This document shows, piece by piece, positions 10,440 to 22,353 of a stretch of DNA of 64,000 nucleotides. The notes beneath the pieces were generated by a model that was not told the DNA's origin, made no database searches, and saw nothing but the letters and a program-made list of their open reading frames with translations. A program made the translations under genes and the position numbers. Origin of the DNA: Branchiostoma floridae (Eukaryota; Chordata; Leptocardii; Amphioxiformes; Branchiostomatidae); NCBI RefSeq assembly GCF_000003815.2, contig NC_049982.1:5423105-5487104 (forward strand), read 5' to 3'. Each line of letters opens with the position of its first letter. Within the stretch, counting starts at the first letter, position 1.

Positions 10440-10680
10440 GATGTTAGATCTGTTTTCATTTTGGTAACACTAGCATCCCTGTTGTAGTTGTTTGTACAGA
10501 ATCTGGCAGCTTGGTTCTGTACCCTTTCAAGTTTATCTTTGTCTTTCTTTGTATACGGATCCCATACTGTTGCACTGCATATTCAAGGTCTTACCAGTGA
10601 CGTGTATGCAAGTGATTTTACCCTGGCTGGGCATGCGCACAAGTTACGTTTGATGTGCTTGTCAAAAAGGGCTAGGGGAA
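10440..10680 (-). mobile_element. LINE reverse-transcriptase fragment, continuation of 9150-9565
   Basis: The minus strand translates to a CR1/L2-like thumb region (CPARVKSLAYTSLVRP, then ATVWDPYTKKDKDKLERVQ and NRDASVTKMKTDL) with stops and frame damage. It precedes the fragment at 9565 in element order. Confidence 0.65.
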
Positions 10681-13559
10681 TTTATTTGGTACGATGAATC
10701 TGTAGATACTGTACATACTTGTCTATCGTCCCTGTAAGTTCTTCAGTGAGCTAAAACCGGAACAAGATCACTTTCCTTTTTTGCTAAGGCTACACTATTC
10801 TTATTTCCTTGGTTGTCTGTTACAAACTTTGAATTCAGGCCAAGGTGAAAACAGTGCTCATACTAGAGGAGAACGTGAATCTCTCTAGCTACAAATGTAT
10901 TTATTCACTCCCTAAATACCAATAATGAAACAGACCTTTCCTCGGACTTGTACATTATGTTCCAGTGCAGTGAACCAACAATTTTAAACTGAATTTCTGT
11001 GGCCTGAGACAGGTACAAATTAAAGCTTACTACTTTCTATAATTTCAGCATTGAATAATTAGTCCAAAACTACAGATTGAAGCAGCTAGTCAGATAGAAT
11101 TATTGTCAACAAAGAGCATTGAGGAAAGACATTCTTAGTTTCAAGGTTTATTATCACTGCACAAAAACAAGAATTTCTGGCAATTTATGGTGTCTTGCAC
11201 TACCGTGGAACTTGACATGTCCGGGTTGTATAAAGGAATTTCTAAGCCACGGTGTGTCCGGTGCCGAATATCCCCAATCATTGCCGGACATGGCCATGTC
11301 TGGTAGTTCGCGGTACCCGCACACTGCTTGTCTTGAGAAGTGGTTGAGTGAAGGGGTAGTGTGAATTCAAGTGATAATTGCTATCAATGCTTTTTAAAAG
11401 AAAATGGTAGGGAAAACAGTATAAAAGTATCCCTGGAATAAAAAAAGGAAAAACTTCTATCTCTGTATCTTATTTCTTGCATTACAAAGCTTATGATTTT
11501 GATATAATTTTAACAACTGTGTATATTCAACTTACGGTACCGCAGAGTGACTTTAGAAATTTCAAAATTTGGCCATGCTGCATGAATTATAAGATATAAC
11601 GGGGGCCGCCCTAAGATGGTTCCCGTCGTAAGATGGCACAGATTTATTGATGATCTTATTATCCATAAGTACACCGTGTTTGTTGCCACTGACTATGCTG
11701 ATTACAAAGGTAAATAAACCAAGTCCATGCACACAGCTTTAATTTGCATTCCAAGTATACTTTAACATATTTACTTCATGTTTAAAAAAAAAACAGAATT
11801 CTAACATTCTAATGTTGACAGTGCTGAATCACTGCGGTCACCGGCCTCTGCGTATTGGCGGCTCGTGTCGCTAACTATACGAACTCTTCCAAGCAGTCAC
11901 ACAACTGCCACGATACACATAAATAAAGCTCCATAAAACACTATGAATATGGGTCTTCAAATGTTTGTTGAGTAGAAAAACAACCAAAAGGAAGCGACAT
12001 AAACATTGCCACCATTGTACTCCCAAGGGAGTGTGGCCGTGAAGGTGGCAGACTAGAGAACGCTCCAAAGATTTATTTGACTGTAACAAATGATTCGTGC
12101 TGTCTATGAAAATAAGACTTGATAGAGAGATGTAGATGATATTTTCATATAATCAGACAGAGTTTTGTTGATGTTGGCGGTGTCGTTTTTTCGTAATGGT
12201 TTTTTTAGTCGGGCATTCACAATCAGTGCATTCAGCCCATTGCCCGTAAAACATCAGCTGGATTGTTCTAACAGCCTTCCTCATGTGAGACAAGAAGTAC
12301 ATACAGTCACGATTTTACTGTCAAAAGAAAGCTAATTATAAAGTATCATACTATTAATTTTTTCTGTGTGCTTAAATTTACCACTTACTTCTGAAGAGAG
12401 CAAAATGTAAAAAAGCGTACCAAGTTAGGCACACTGTCCAGCGTAGCCCAAATTGGAAGGTTACATACACGAAATTGTTTCACAGTGTTTGCCGCTTGTA
12501 ACACGCAGCGCGAAAGGTTCATGAACCACATGAATGCATGTCTTATTCAAGTATGTTGTTCAAATCTATGTGTAAAAAATTCAGTCATCAAAATCTGACC
12601 ACTCTCAGGCAACTAGCGATGGAGCGCCATGAGTTTGAGCGCAAGAAAAAGCGTACCATGTTGGGGCACCTCCCGTTAGATATTACCGTGAAACAAAATG
12701 TTCGACATTTGAATAATGTCTATTTCGTAACATTCTGTTCCGTTTGCTTTTTTACTGGTCGCGCAGGAAAAGGCGCTACTGGTTCTAAACACGCACGTTC
12801 CAATTCTGTGAATAATGTCCGATACGGCAGTAGCATCTTACAGTAAATTTGCAAATTTGTCTAACTTTGAGGATTGAGATACCCATGGATGAAAATCTAC
12901 ACGCTACAGTATTTTTTAAAGAAACGGACGTTAATAAACTGCTATTTCCCCTGAGTGCACCCCCTCCCTCCAATACACATGCAATGTTTTGCATTCCAGG
13001 TAGAAGACAAATTGTATTTTGCTTCAGGAATCAAGAACTTGAAGTACAATCTGTAAAGTATAATGCATACTGGTATTTTGTATGTTCATTGCACAACATT
13101 ATCAATTATGCTTTATCAGGAACTGTAAATTGTGTTTCAGACTGTGACATTGATGCGTTGATGGCACAAGCAGTAAGATTGTGACAAATATGTAGCGTTG
13201 ATAATCTCTAAGATATAATTCATGCAAACTTGTTTATTTACATAACCGCAGTAACTATATGGAACAAGAAAATGCTATGTCTGTACTATATGATATTGGC
13301 TTCATGAGCAAGGTCAGATACAAATTCGGCAGCTGAAGGCCTGATTCACATAATCTACAAGGTAGGAAATGCTCTTCTGGTAAGTCCCTCAATGTTGTCT
13401 TTATCAGGACAAAATAATAAGGTTTTCTTGAGTTAAACCTGAGGTTTTCTTTTAAGTGAGGCCTCTGTGGGAATTTCAATCAAAATAATGGGTCTATTTT
13501 GGAGGTGACAACAGTCGAATATGGCAAAGGTTTAAGTGTGAATCTCATTGCCCCTCATG
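10681..13559. other. Intergenic region, no gene recognised
   Basis: Several 60-110 codon open frames exist here, but none shows a known domain, good codon usage or paired splice sites. There are GC-rich repeat-like patches near 11590-11640 (CCTAAGATGG and CGTAAGATGG) and 11830-11880 whose boundaries I cannot define. Confidence 0.3.
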
Positions 13560-15212
13560 CTAAACAGCAGTACTATCAGAACTTCCCAGAGATCCTCGAC
13601 GATCGGGAAAGAACCATGATGATATAATGTTCTTGATTGTTTTGAACAAATTAACCCCTGAGTGGTCCATTTCTGCCACTTTCCGTTTGGCTTCAAGCTC
13701 TTGTTGTATCAGAGACCAAGTAGGGTGTTGTCTCTTTGTTTCTTCAAGGATTTCTTCCATATATCTTTTCCCCTCTTGGAAGAGATCATCAGTGTATGGC
13801 CCCCCGTTTTCAATCACTATTTCATCAATCATTTGGATGAGCTTAACTAGCTGTTGTCTTTTAAGTGTCTCATCCCTAGTTGTATTGTCGAAGAAGACAC
13901 ATCTTTCCCCACACTGTTTTAAGATTGTTCTCAAACTCTCTGGAGCTGACAGAAACTCACTTTCGCTCATTCCTCTCAGGTTGTCTTTTCCAGTAACTAG
14001 GATAATAGCATAGTCTACAAACCTGTTGCCAAACAAGTGTTGAAAGATGTTAATTGCTTTGGTTTCAGACTCTGTAAATCTGACTCTGCTGCTTATAACA
14101 ACCACAAGTGCATGAAGGCCCTCATCACCAAATCGTGTCACAATTCTACACAACTGTTGTGCGATCTCCTTCAAGTCATGGTTATCAGTGGAAAATACCC
14201 CTGGTGTATCCAACACTTCTATTTCTCTGTCTTCCTTCTCTCTATCACCAGAGGCACATACAGTTGTTATAGAGGATGCAATGTCTCCTACTTTGAAAGT
14301 GTTTTTACCAATAATGGTATTCCCTGTATGACTTTTACCAACTCCAGTTTTACCTATGATGGTGATGTTTAGCTTTCGTCCATTGTTGATTTGACAATTT
14401 TGAGACAAGTCTGACTCTATGTACCTTATTGACATACTCTTAAGCACACCCAAGATTCTGTTAACCTGTTCCTTATTTCCTGATGAATCCTTGCCAGGCT
14501 TATTTTCAATTGCAACTATGTGATTTGCCTTTTTTGCAGTTTCCTCCATGGCTTTAGGAAGTTCATTCCTGAATTCTGAAATGTCCTCCTCCTGAGCATG
14601 AGTGACCAGGATGACAAGATGATCGTACAGCCCATCACCAAACAGCCTGTGGAGGGACTGGAACACTTGGACCTCCTTGTCTTCATTCCTCTCAGAGTTG
14701 TAGTAGTCCCAGACCAGACAGATGGAATTAAAGCCCTCAGGAACCATCTTCACAGCTCGAACCAGCTCCTCAAACTCTGACTCTGTCATCTCCTGGGAGA
14801 CTCCGGGGGTGTCAACTACTGTCACCTTCCTGCTGACTCCATCAACCTCAAGGCTGCTGCTGCCCAGGCTGGACTTCTCTGTTCCTCCTTTCCTGGTGAC
14901 TCTGAAGGCCTCCTGTCCCAGGATGGTGTTGCCTGTGTGGCTCTTGCCATTGCCCTTACAACCTACTAACAGACACGACAGAAGGGAAATACCATCATCA
15001 AAAGTGATAGTTGGCTCACCAGAAGGAGAGCTTGTGGCAGGAAGATTGGATGCTGATGGCAGATTTGTGGGAGTTTTGGACTCCACAGGGATTGGGTCAC
15101 AGCTCTTCTTAGAAATGTCATCATCACTTGTCACTTGGCCATCTGCTTGTTCAGAGTCTGCAGAATGGTTTTTATTAAAATTCAATTCATTATCATTTTC
15201 TTCTTCTGCCAT
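13560..15212 (-). CDS. AIG1/GIMAP-family GTPase with two tandem G domains (550 aa)
   Basis: Single coding exon, starting at an ATG 12-18 bases after a possible splice acceptor (TTCTCAGCAG). A candidate donor (ATTACAG then GTAGGA) near 15486 suggests a non-coding 5' exon. An acidic, Ser-rich N-terminus of about 75 residues precedes domain 1 (P-loop GCKGNGKS 84-91, DTPG 134-137, THAQEED in place of G4 at about 204-210, IENK near 235). Domain 2 has GKTGVGKS 287-294, DTPG 335-338, TGKD 407-410 and VFFDN 439-443. The C-terminal 90 residues are charged and helical, with a possible amphipathic end (NLFKTIKNIISSWFF), which could bind membrane. Domain 1 is nearly identical to that of the neighbouring GTPase genes while domain 2 is much more diverged. 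Confidence 0.88.
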   Translation of the reverse strand: MAEEENDNELNFNKNHSADSEQADGQVTSDDDISKKSCDPIPVESKTPTNLPSASNLPATSSPSGEPTITFDDGISLLSCLLVGCKGNGKSHTGNTILGQEAFRVTRKGGTEKSSLGSSSLEVDGVSRKVTVVDTPGVSQEMTESEFEELVRAVKMVPEGFNSICLVWDYYNSERNEDKEVQVFQSLHRLFGDGLYDHLVILVTHAQEEDISEFRNELPKAMEETAKKANHIVAIENKPGKDSSGNKEQVNRILGVLKSMSIRYIESDLSQNCQINNGRKLNITIIGKTGVGKSHTGNTIIGKNTFKVGDIASSITTVCASGDREKEDREIEVLDTPGVFSTDNHDLKEIAQQLCRIVTRFGDEGLHALVVVISSRVRFTESETKAINIFQHLFGNRFVDYAIILVTGKDNLRGMSESEFLSAPESLRTILKQCGERCVFFDNTTRDETLKRQQLVKLIQMIDEIVIENGGPYTDDLFQEGKRYMEEILEETKRQHPTWSLIQQELEAKRKVAEMDHSGVNLFKTIKNIISSWFFPDRRGSLGSSDSTAV

Positions 15213-16850
15213 AGTTGGTCCAACTGCTGAGAACTATTTCAGTCCTTTAAGGCATGGTACTTGATGTTTTCCTGTTGTTCTGGTGTTTTGAAGTAGAATA
15301 GTGTCCTTTGTTGAGCCATTTAATGTTTCTTGAATGATGAGATTTCTGTCTGTAGATGGAGAGGATACAAAATTATTAAGTGTCAGAGACGTAGGTATGA
15401 CAAATTCCTTGTCTGCTATCGTTCCTGGTAAACCAGGTACATTTGATTTTGAGGTCTTGAAAGATTAGTTTCTTTATCTCCTACCTGTAATGTTGCTATC
15501 TGCCAGAATGTTAAACCATTTCAAAATGACCTGGAAGAACAAAATTTGTGCAATGTGTACATTGCAAAGACTTAAAGTTTGCTTCTAATTAGTTCTGTAG
15601 GTCTGCATTTTAACACAATGTAACAGTCAATGTGTTAGGAATGGCAAATAGCTAGGTGGGACTCTTTTTTTTCAGGAGACACAAATTATTTCCACAAAAA
15701 TTATCTTTGTCAAGAATACTACGTTTTTAGTTCCATGTATGTTTGTGTCTCAGTGTAATGAATAGACAGAATGAATCCGTAACTTTGTATGGACCTTACT
15801 TCTAGAATTACATGGCATGGATCAGCTAATTGGTTTAGATTTATTGTGTATGGCATGGGAGTCCAGTGCTGCAGTATGAAAAAACCTTGTAAGCCTTTGA
15901 CAAGACCAGAAATGCACACTATTTCACATTATCATTATGGGCCTTAAGAAAGTTCATGTTTAAATTGATTTTTAGTTTAATCCAGATACCATGGTACAGT
16001 AACCCTCCAAAATCTACGTTTTGGGGATTAGGTGGCCAAAAAAGAACAGGAATTTTTTCAACAATCATTCTACGGAATGGATGCAAAGGAAATTCATTTG
16101 CTGTGCCTCCAACAACCTGTGCTTGTTGGTTTTCTCATAAAGTATAGTTTAAATGATATCATTCCTTACACATGTACATCATCATGCAAAATCTATTAAA
16201 TGTAAATGTAAGAAATACTAATTTTTTCCTTATTGATATAATGTACAAATTGATCAGAGCTATAACTCACCATTAGAATTCAAGGCTGCATGAGATGTTC
16301 ATTTATAGCAATGTGATTGCAGCTGATTTTTTTTCAGTGGCTATATCTTCATAAAACAGCTCTCTACTCACCGCAGCAAAGCATGGAGAGGTACATTTCA
16401 GGTGAGGGCATATGGCTGAAAAGTCAATATTTGACACAGCAGGCTGGTTTCATGACTGTTGTTTTAATGAGTCATGCTGAGTCAGGAACTTAAGGCAGCT
16501 TAAGTCCAAACAGACTGTTAATTGTTAACCGAGCTGTATACTTAACAGATTGTTTGATTTATAGTCAGATGACAGATAAAGGGAACAATTCAGTTCAATT
16601 CCTTGGTTCTCAGATGTTGTACAAGAAAGAAGTAGGCAGGCAAAACAAAGTTTTGGCTCAGTCTTGGACAAGGAGGCAAAACATGTCATCTGCCATAATG
16701 TTCCAAAATATCATTGTCAATATAATATGCAATGTCATCTTGCAAGGGAGGCCTTGTCAGCCCCCATTTACTTGTTTCTAATGTCAGGTAACAGTGGATA
16801 AAAGCAACTTGCACAGTTGCAAGTTTAGTCTGAGAATACATGCACCACAC
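15213..16850. other. Intergenic region upstream of the second GTPase gene
   Basis: Contains a candidate 5' non-coding exon donor near 15486 on the minus strand. Nothing else is recognised. Confidence 0.3.
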
Positions 16851-16853
16851 TGG

Positions 16854-17282
16854 TACAGAAAATTCAGGTACAGGTCCGGTTCAGGTCCAGGATCAGGTCC
16901 AGGTTTGGACCTGAGCCTGGACCTTATGTAGTATGTGAGAACTTGTAAATCGACGATACTCAAAACTAGGGGTGGGTACCAGTACGGTGTACTGATACAA
17001 AACCGTNNNNNNNNNNNNNNNNNNNNNNNNNNNNNNNNNNNNNNNNNNNNNNNNNNNNNNNNNNNNNNNNNNNNNNNNNNNNNNNNNNNNNNNNNNNNNN
17101 NNNNNNACTGTAGCGTAATGGGCCATTGTTTTGACTCTATTTGAGTATTATCCATTCACAAGTTTTCACATACTGAATCAGGTTCAGGTCCTGGTCTGGA
17201 CCTGATCCTCTGGACCTGAACCAGACCTGAATTTTCTGTACTGATACCCACCCCTACTCAAAACAATGGTCCATTTCGCTAC
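16854..17282. repeat. Composite inverted repeats around an assembly gap
   Basis: The arm 16854-16910 (AGAAAATTCAGG, GGTTCAGGTCCAG, GATCAGGTCCAG) is repeated in reverse complement at about 17180-17243. TAGGGGTGGGTACC at about 16968 faces GGTACCCACCCCTA-like ends at about 17240 and 17563. A third inverted pair flanks these (17108-17145 and 17255-17282, CATTGTTTTGA and complement). It looks like nested hAT-type or foldback non-autonomous elements. Confidence 0.5.
17007..17106. other. Assembly gap (100 N)
   Basis: Exactly 100 N inside the inverted-repeat cluster. Confidence 0.95.
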
Positions 17283-17877
17283 AAAGAAATCTGTTTTGTG
17301 AAGTATTCGACTCCCACTGGCTTTTTAAAATCCTATAACTTAAAGGCTAACTGCCTCTGTACGATTGACTGGAAAACTTGGTAGAAATGACTTTTTTACA
17401 GCTCTACTTTGCTCTATTGACTTGTTATTTTCATCAACCGATATGCCCCAAAATGTTTGAATGCCTGGTCATATAATCTGTTCATTTTCCAATCGGTCCA
17501 ACATCCGGTCCACTGAATTTTTTCAGGTCCGTTTTTTCTGGACCGGTCCAATCAGAATTATTCCGGTACCCACCCCTACACCACACCAATTTTACATGCA
17601 TAACCTTGCATATGCATGTGGAATTTTGAGCCCTACATTAAATTTTGTTGGATCACTTTGCCTCAAGTTAAGTAGAAAATGACATAAAAGAATGAGAAAA
17701 TCTATACCAACCAACCCTAATTTTTTCCGGATCGTAATCAGAGACACATTTTTTTCTTGGCTCTAGTGCCCTTCTGATTGAGTCAGATCGGCCCCCAATC
17801 GTGAAAAAAATCTGAATCAAGACCTCAAATGGCCAGCATGTTTAACCAATAAGCTTAGAATTTAGAGCAGGGCTCTA

Positions 17878-18211
17878 GCCAGCATCCGTTTTTCCGTCAA
17901 TTGACGGAAATTTGCTGCCTGTGACGGAAAAATTTTAAAACCAATCCGTCAACCTTGACGAAAAAAATCCTTCACCGTGGAAGCTACAGGCGGCTTGGGG
18001 ACGCCGTCCACGGCCGTAAAAGCCACACGCTGTTTGTTTTGCTATTGTTATGATTGTTGACAATGTGTGTCGGTGCCCTTTTGCATACAATAATCTCATT
18101 AAAAACTCGTTTTTCAAGGTCTCAGTTCAGTCTCTCTAACTCCTGGAATAGTGTTTTCCCGACAATGGGAATTGGCTGACGGAAAAAAAATTCGAGCTGG
18201 CTAGAGCCCTG
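17878..18211. mobile_element. hAT-type MITE with 8-bp target duplication
   Basis: The termini CAGGGCTCTAGCCAGC and GCTGGCTAGAGCCCTG are perfect complements. They are flanked by the direct 8-bp repeat ATTTAGAG (17870-17877 and 18212-18219). An 8-bp duplication and CAGGG ends are diagnostic of hAT elements. The interior has repeated TGACGG motifs and no coding frame. A relative lies at 41793-42009. Confidence 0.85.
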
Positions 18212-18368
18212 ATTTAGAGTTAGCTTTTAGACTAGAGACGCATGCTACATTGTCCTTCACTGTTTGTCCGTCCCCCTTCATATCTTTTGCAATTAGCCCT
18301 GGGCAAGAATTTGCAATAAAGTTATCATTATGAATTATCTGTTTCATTGACTAAATGCTGGTCATACT

Positions 18369-18490
18369 TACTCTCAAAGCAGAGGTTAGTGGGAAAACTC
18401 GTGACCTTTTCCTTATATGCCATCTTTTTCGATCAGCCTCCCCACAAGGTTGGCTAGTGATAAAACTGAATATAAGGTCTCCGGACCTGT
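18369..18490. mobile_element. Partial MITE of the ACTCTCCAAGCAG family
   Basis: Only the left end is preserved (TACTCTCAAAGCAGAGGTTA), followed by interior matching the copy at 7851 (CCTTATATGCCAT, then CCCC..AAGGTTGG). The right end is missing. Confidence 0.55.
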
Positions 18491-19590
18491 GTATTTTGAA
18501 TCCCAATGACTTAAGACAAAGTTCCTTTTTTTGTTGTTGCATATGTGTATGTTCAACGAATGATTATACAGAATGTGTTTTTGGTGTCATATCAAGCACA
18601 TAATTTTATAACATAGATTTATTAGTTATCGTGTAAATTAGTGTACCACGTATCTGATATATGCGTTGACAGTGCAGGTCAATATTTTGGAAGAATATTT
18701 TAGTTCTGCTAAATAAACCCTTTTTGCTGCCCGTCTAATGCCTAAATGATGTGTTTGTGATTGGTCTTCTCTTCTTCAGTTGAACTTGAAGTGAATGCTG
18801 GTGACAAAGTGTAAATGATATTTTGATCACGAACAGTGTCACTCTCATGGGTTAAGTAGCACATAGTAATACGTAGAGAAACAGCCAGAAATCTTTGGAC
18901 TGGTTGTCCAATCACAACACTATATCTCTGGTAGTCTATCGGTTTTGATAATGACATCTGTGCAGACCCTCATGATCAGGGGTGGGTCCTTTTCTGAACC
19001 CAAAGGCTAAGTCCAATCAATCAATCAGTACCCTTTTTTATTGAATGACAAAGTAGTTAGGCATAATAAACTTCATTTCCTGCACCTTATAATGAGGAGG
19101 ACCAAAGATTATGATTTAGATTTACATTTTTTGAAATTGCAGACAATGAAATACATGGCAAAACCCAGGCAGCTTATGATGATGATGACCGATGATGATG
19201 ATGAGGAGGAGGCTGAGGAGGGCCAATGATGATAATGATGAACATTGTATTGTGGCTTTGTGATGGTTTGCATAACATATTTACATGTAGCACACTGAGT
19301 CCCCCTACTCTTCTTAATAAGTGTGTTGTTTTCTTTTACTTGCAGAAGTTATCCACTTGAGGCTGATCTTCATACATGGGGCTGCTGTCTTTATGTTTCC
19401 ATTAGAATTGATGAATTGAATCCCTTACAAAAGGGGCCCACTGAGGAATGAACTCCCACCCCACTGAGGAATGAACTCCCACCCACAGATCCATGGAGTT
19501 AGATCCGTAATATACCTGTCCAGTAATGCTGCATAATTGTATATCTATATCCAAGTCTGCCATGACAAATTGCTCCAGGAGTACCAGTAT
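18491..19590. other. Intergenic region with simple repeats
   Basis: Contains a GAT-rich microsatellite at about 19178-19240 and a 24-bp tandem duplication (CCACTGAGGAATGAACTCCC) at about 19438-19483. No gene is seen. Confidence 0.5.
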
Positions 19591-19596
19591 CTTTAT

Positions 19597-20682
19597 TACC
19601 TCCATGAAATGTCATGGAATGGAGGTTATATTTTCTGTTATGTGTCTCTGTCTGTGTAGATGATTACTCAAGAACGGCTGGATTGGTTTCATACTTGTTG
19701 TGTTGGTGGGGTGTGATGAAAGCTCAAATCGATGAGATTTTGGGAGCCGTATCTGTCGTTATAATTGATGTAATAATATCAGAAATCACCCCTATATTTG
19801 AGATATATTGGTACAGGCATCGTGCTTTATGTGTTTGTTAATGGGCTTAGCTCCAAGCAGATGGTGAGGTGACAGCTGTTTGGGGAACCCCGAGTTTTTT
19901 TAATATGATCATTAAATTAGTTTTATTTATGTCTGCTTAGGATATCATGGAGATGTGAAGCGTAAATATAATTGTAAGAAGTTGAGGTACATTTAACGAT
20001 AATGCTTAACAGGTATGGATGTCTCACATACTGTACTGCTGATTTGAGTGACATGGTGATTAAAATGCCATTAGGTCCTCTCATCTGGGTTGGGTGTCAG
20101 AAGTTTTATGGGCGATACAGAAGTTCTGATTTTGTTACGATAAGGGACAGTTGTTAGTTGTCTCTTTCATAGCCAATGGTACTTGTTTTTTAGCAGACGG
20201 GGTTGGCGCCAAGTATTCATCTTACAGTTGGTGTAGGGCTGTCAGAGGAAAGTGTGCATCTCGTTTTTGTACCGTGTGAACAGCTGATGTTATGACATAT
20301 TGGTGGAAAATCAAATCACCATCTGACTAAAGTTGGCCACATCCCTTCTTCTTTCTGAGTTTCCTAACTTCCTCCCACCACACCGCTCTGAGGCACATAG
20401 TCGAACCTCAATAATGCTGACAACCTTAGACATTTTAAATGCCAAACATCAAGCTTAAGGAACACCACGCTACCATATGCCGTCGACCTCTTAAACGCAC
20501 ATTACACAATTAAGTGTCACATTTTGATAATTACTAATCAGATGGACATCCTCTGTGTCATTAAATAAATACACCACTACTTTCCCATAACATTTATATT
20601 ATATAACCATTACTCTCAAATACAACCGACTATAAACATACATACCATCCACAAAAAAGTAATAAATATTTCATGGAGGTAT
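19597..20682. mobile_element. Possible DNA element with 14-bp inverted ends
   Basis: TTACCTCCATGAAAT at 19597 faces ATTTCATGGAGGTA ending near 20681. The left part has a second local palindrome (CCATGAAATGTCATGGAATGG). No transposase is seen. The pairing over about 1.1 kb is suggestive, not proven. Confidence 0.35.
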
Positions 20683-20689
20683 GAGGTCC

Positions 20690-22353
20690 CCGAACTCTAG
20701 TTTATTCTTCATTTTTAAAAGACAGTTTTTATCATGATATTACAAGATGTTTTCTTGCAGCCTGTGTACCTGCCTGTATGGTGTATTGTTTCTATTTCAG
20801 GTGTAAAACATGTTGGTTCATTTAGTTTTTTGGCAACGCCTCAAGGGCTAGCCAAATGGTATATTATTGTGTTCAGTCTGCAGAAATTCTAGGAATTGCA
20901 CAGTCAGGCATTTTTCCACAGGAATGCCAGGCAACAGGCATGTTTGCAATGTGAGAAGTTAGTCTGGAGGAATTTCAATGGTAGGAATTTGGGTCATGCA
21001 AACTCACTCACTTGATAAGTTGTATATACTAAGTAGAATTTGCACAATTCATCACATTTCCTTGAGTTTTATAGAAGAACACACATTTTCTTCTAACTCA
21101 GAAAGACAAAGTAGTTTTGTGCCACTCAAAATTTGGAGGGGCAGTCACATTACAGAAAGACCACCGCAGAAAGAGAAAGAGGTAGACATCACTCAAGAGC
21201 TCGTTAGTCCAGACTAGCTGACGGTTTGTAACCAAAGAAGATTGCTATCTCTGTGGTTATTACAATCCTCATAGAATTCCTTATGTGTACCTGTTTTCTA
21301 AAACAGTGTGTGGCTGTTACAATGTTTTTAGATGCTGTTCCGTCACAAGTATAACATTTAATGTCCTTATTTTTAGGAAGGGGTCATAACTACATCAAGT
21401 TTGTACTTGTATATAGACTTCTCTATACCCTTCATACCCCTCTTTTATTACCAAGACAAGCTAGATGTTGTCTTGGAACCCACAGGAAAAATATCTACAT
21501 GACAGGAATATCCCGTTGACAGTGAAAACAAAAGAATTTCCTTATCAGAAACACCCAATCAATTATTTTTCAGGTTTCGTTTGTCTTACATGTATGTTCA
21601 CCTCCTGTAAATGACAATCGTCGCCATTGCAATAATGTTTTTATTGCCAATCTTGTTTCAATTATTCTTTTAATTATTAATGACAAAGTTGGTAGCTGCT
21701 GCGTGTATTACAGGAATGTCAGTAACATTATTTATCATATCAGTGGGACACCTCAAATTCCTCAGAAGTAGTTTACTTATTTGTTGTCAATGATTTGTGC
21801 ATTATTACAGGTCTGGTGCTGTTTCTGAAATTCAAGGGAACTTGAAGGACATTAGATTACACCCTCAAGTAGATAGATTAGCTTGTTAGCTTTGTCCCAG
21901 GTTTCTTGCTTTGTTTACATATATATTTTGGTATTCTTATATGTCTAACATATAACTCTTGACTATTGGCTCTAATGTAATTTAATACAACTAGAGATAG
22001 ATGGATCCAGTAGGCTGATAATAAATCACTCATTGCAGATCAACTGATGAAACATTTGTCCACAGAAAGTAAAACGTGTTTCTCACTGACAAACTCTCCT
22101 AGACAGTCGGTACCCTCCATTGTATTTACTGATGGCTCAATGTTTTTGCCTGTAAGCAAGTGAACTGAAGCAAGTGAAAAGATAGAGCCAGCTGTAACTA
22201 TGGAGGATGGTATACCCATGCAAGAGTACTCCCATGAAAAACAGGATTTTGGATCCCTGAATGTCATATAGCCAGGCTGTTTTGTAGAAACTATTCAGGA
22301 CATTAAAAATAGACGTACAAGATCAGTTAGTTACTTGGCCAACCTATCAAGGC
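20690..22353. other. Intergenic region downstream of the death-domain GTPase gene
   Basis: No supported coding exon. The last few hundred bases are probably the 3' UTR of the minus-strand gene ending at 22354. Confidence 0.3.

Noticed and set aside
12849-13184. 111-codon open frame
   Set aside because: No recognisable motif and unusual composition; overlaps another frame on the opposite strand.
13627-14780. Several plus-strand frames opposite the GTPase genes
   Set aside because: They are antisense shadows of the conserved G-domain codons and recur at all three loci for that reason.
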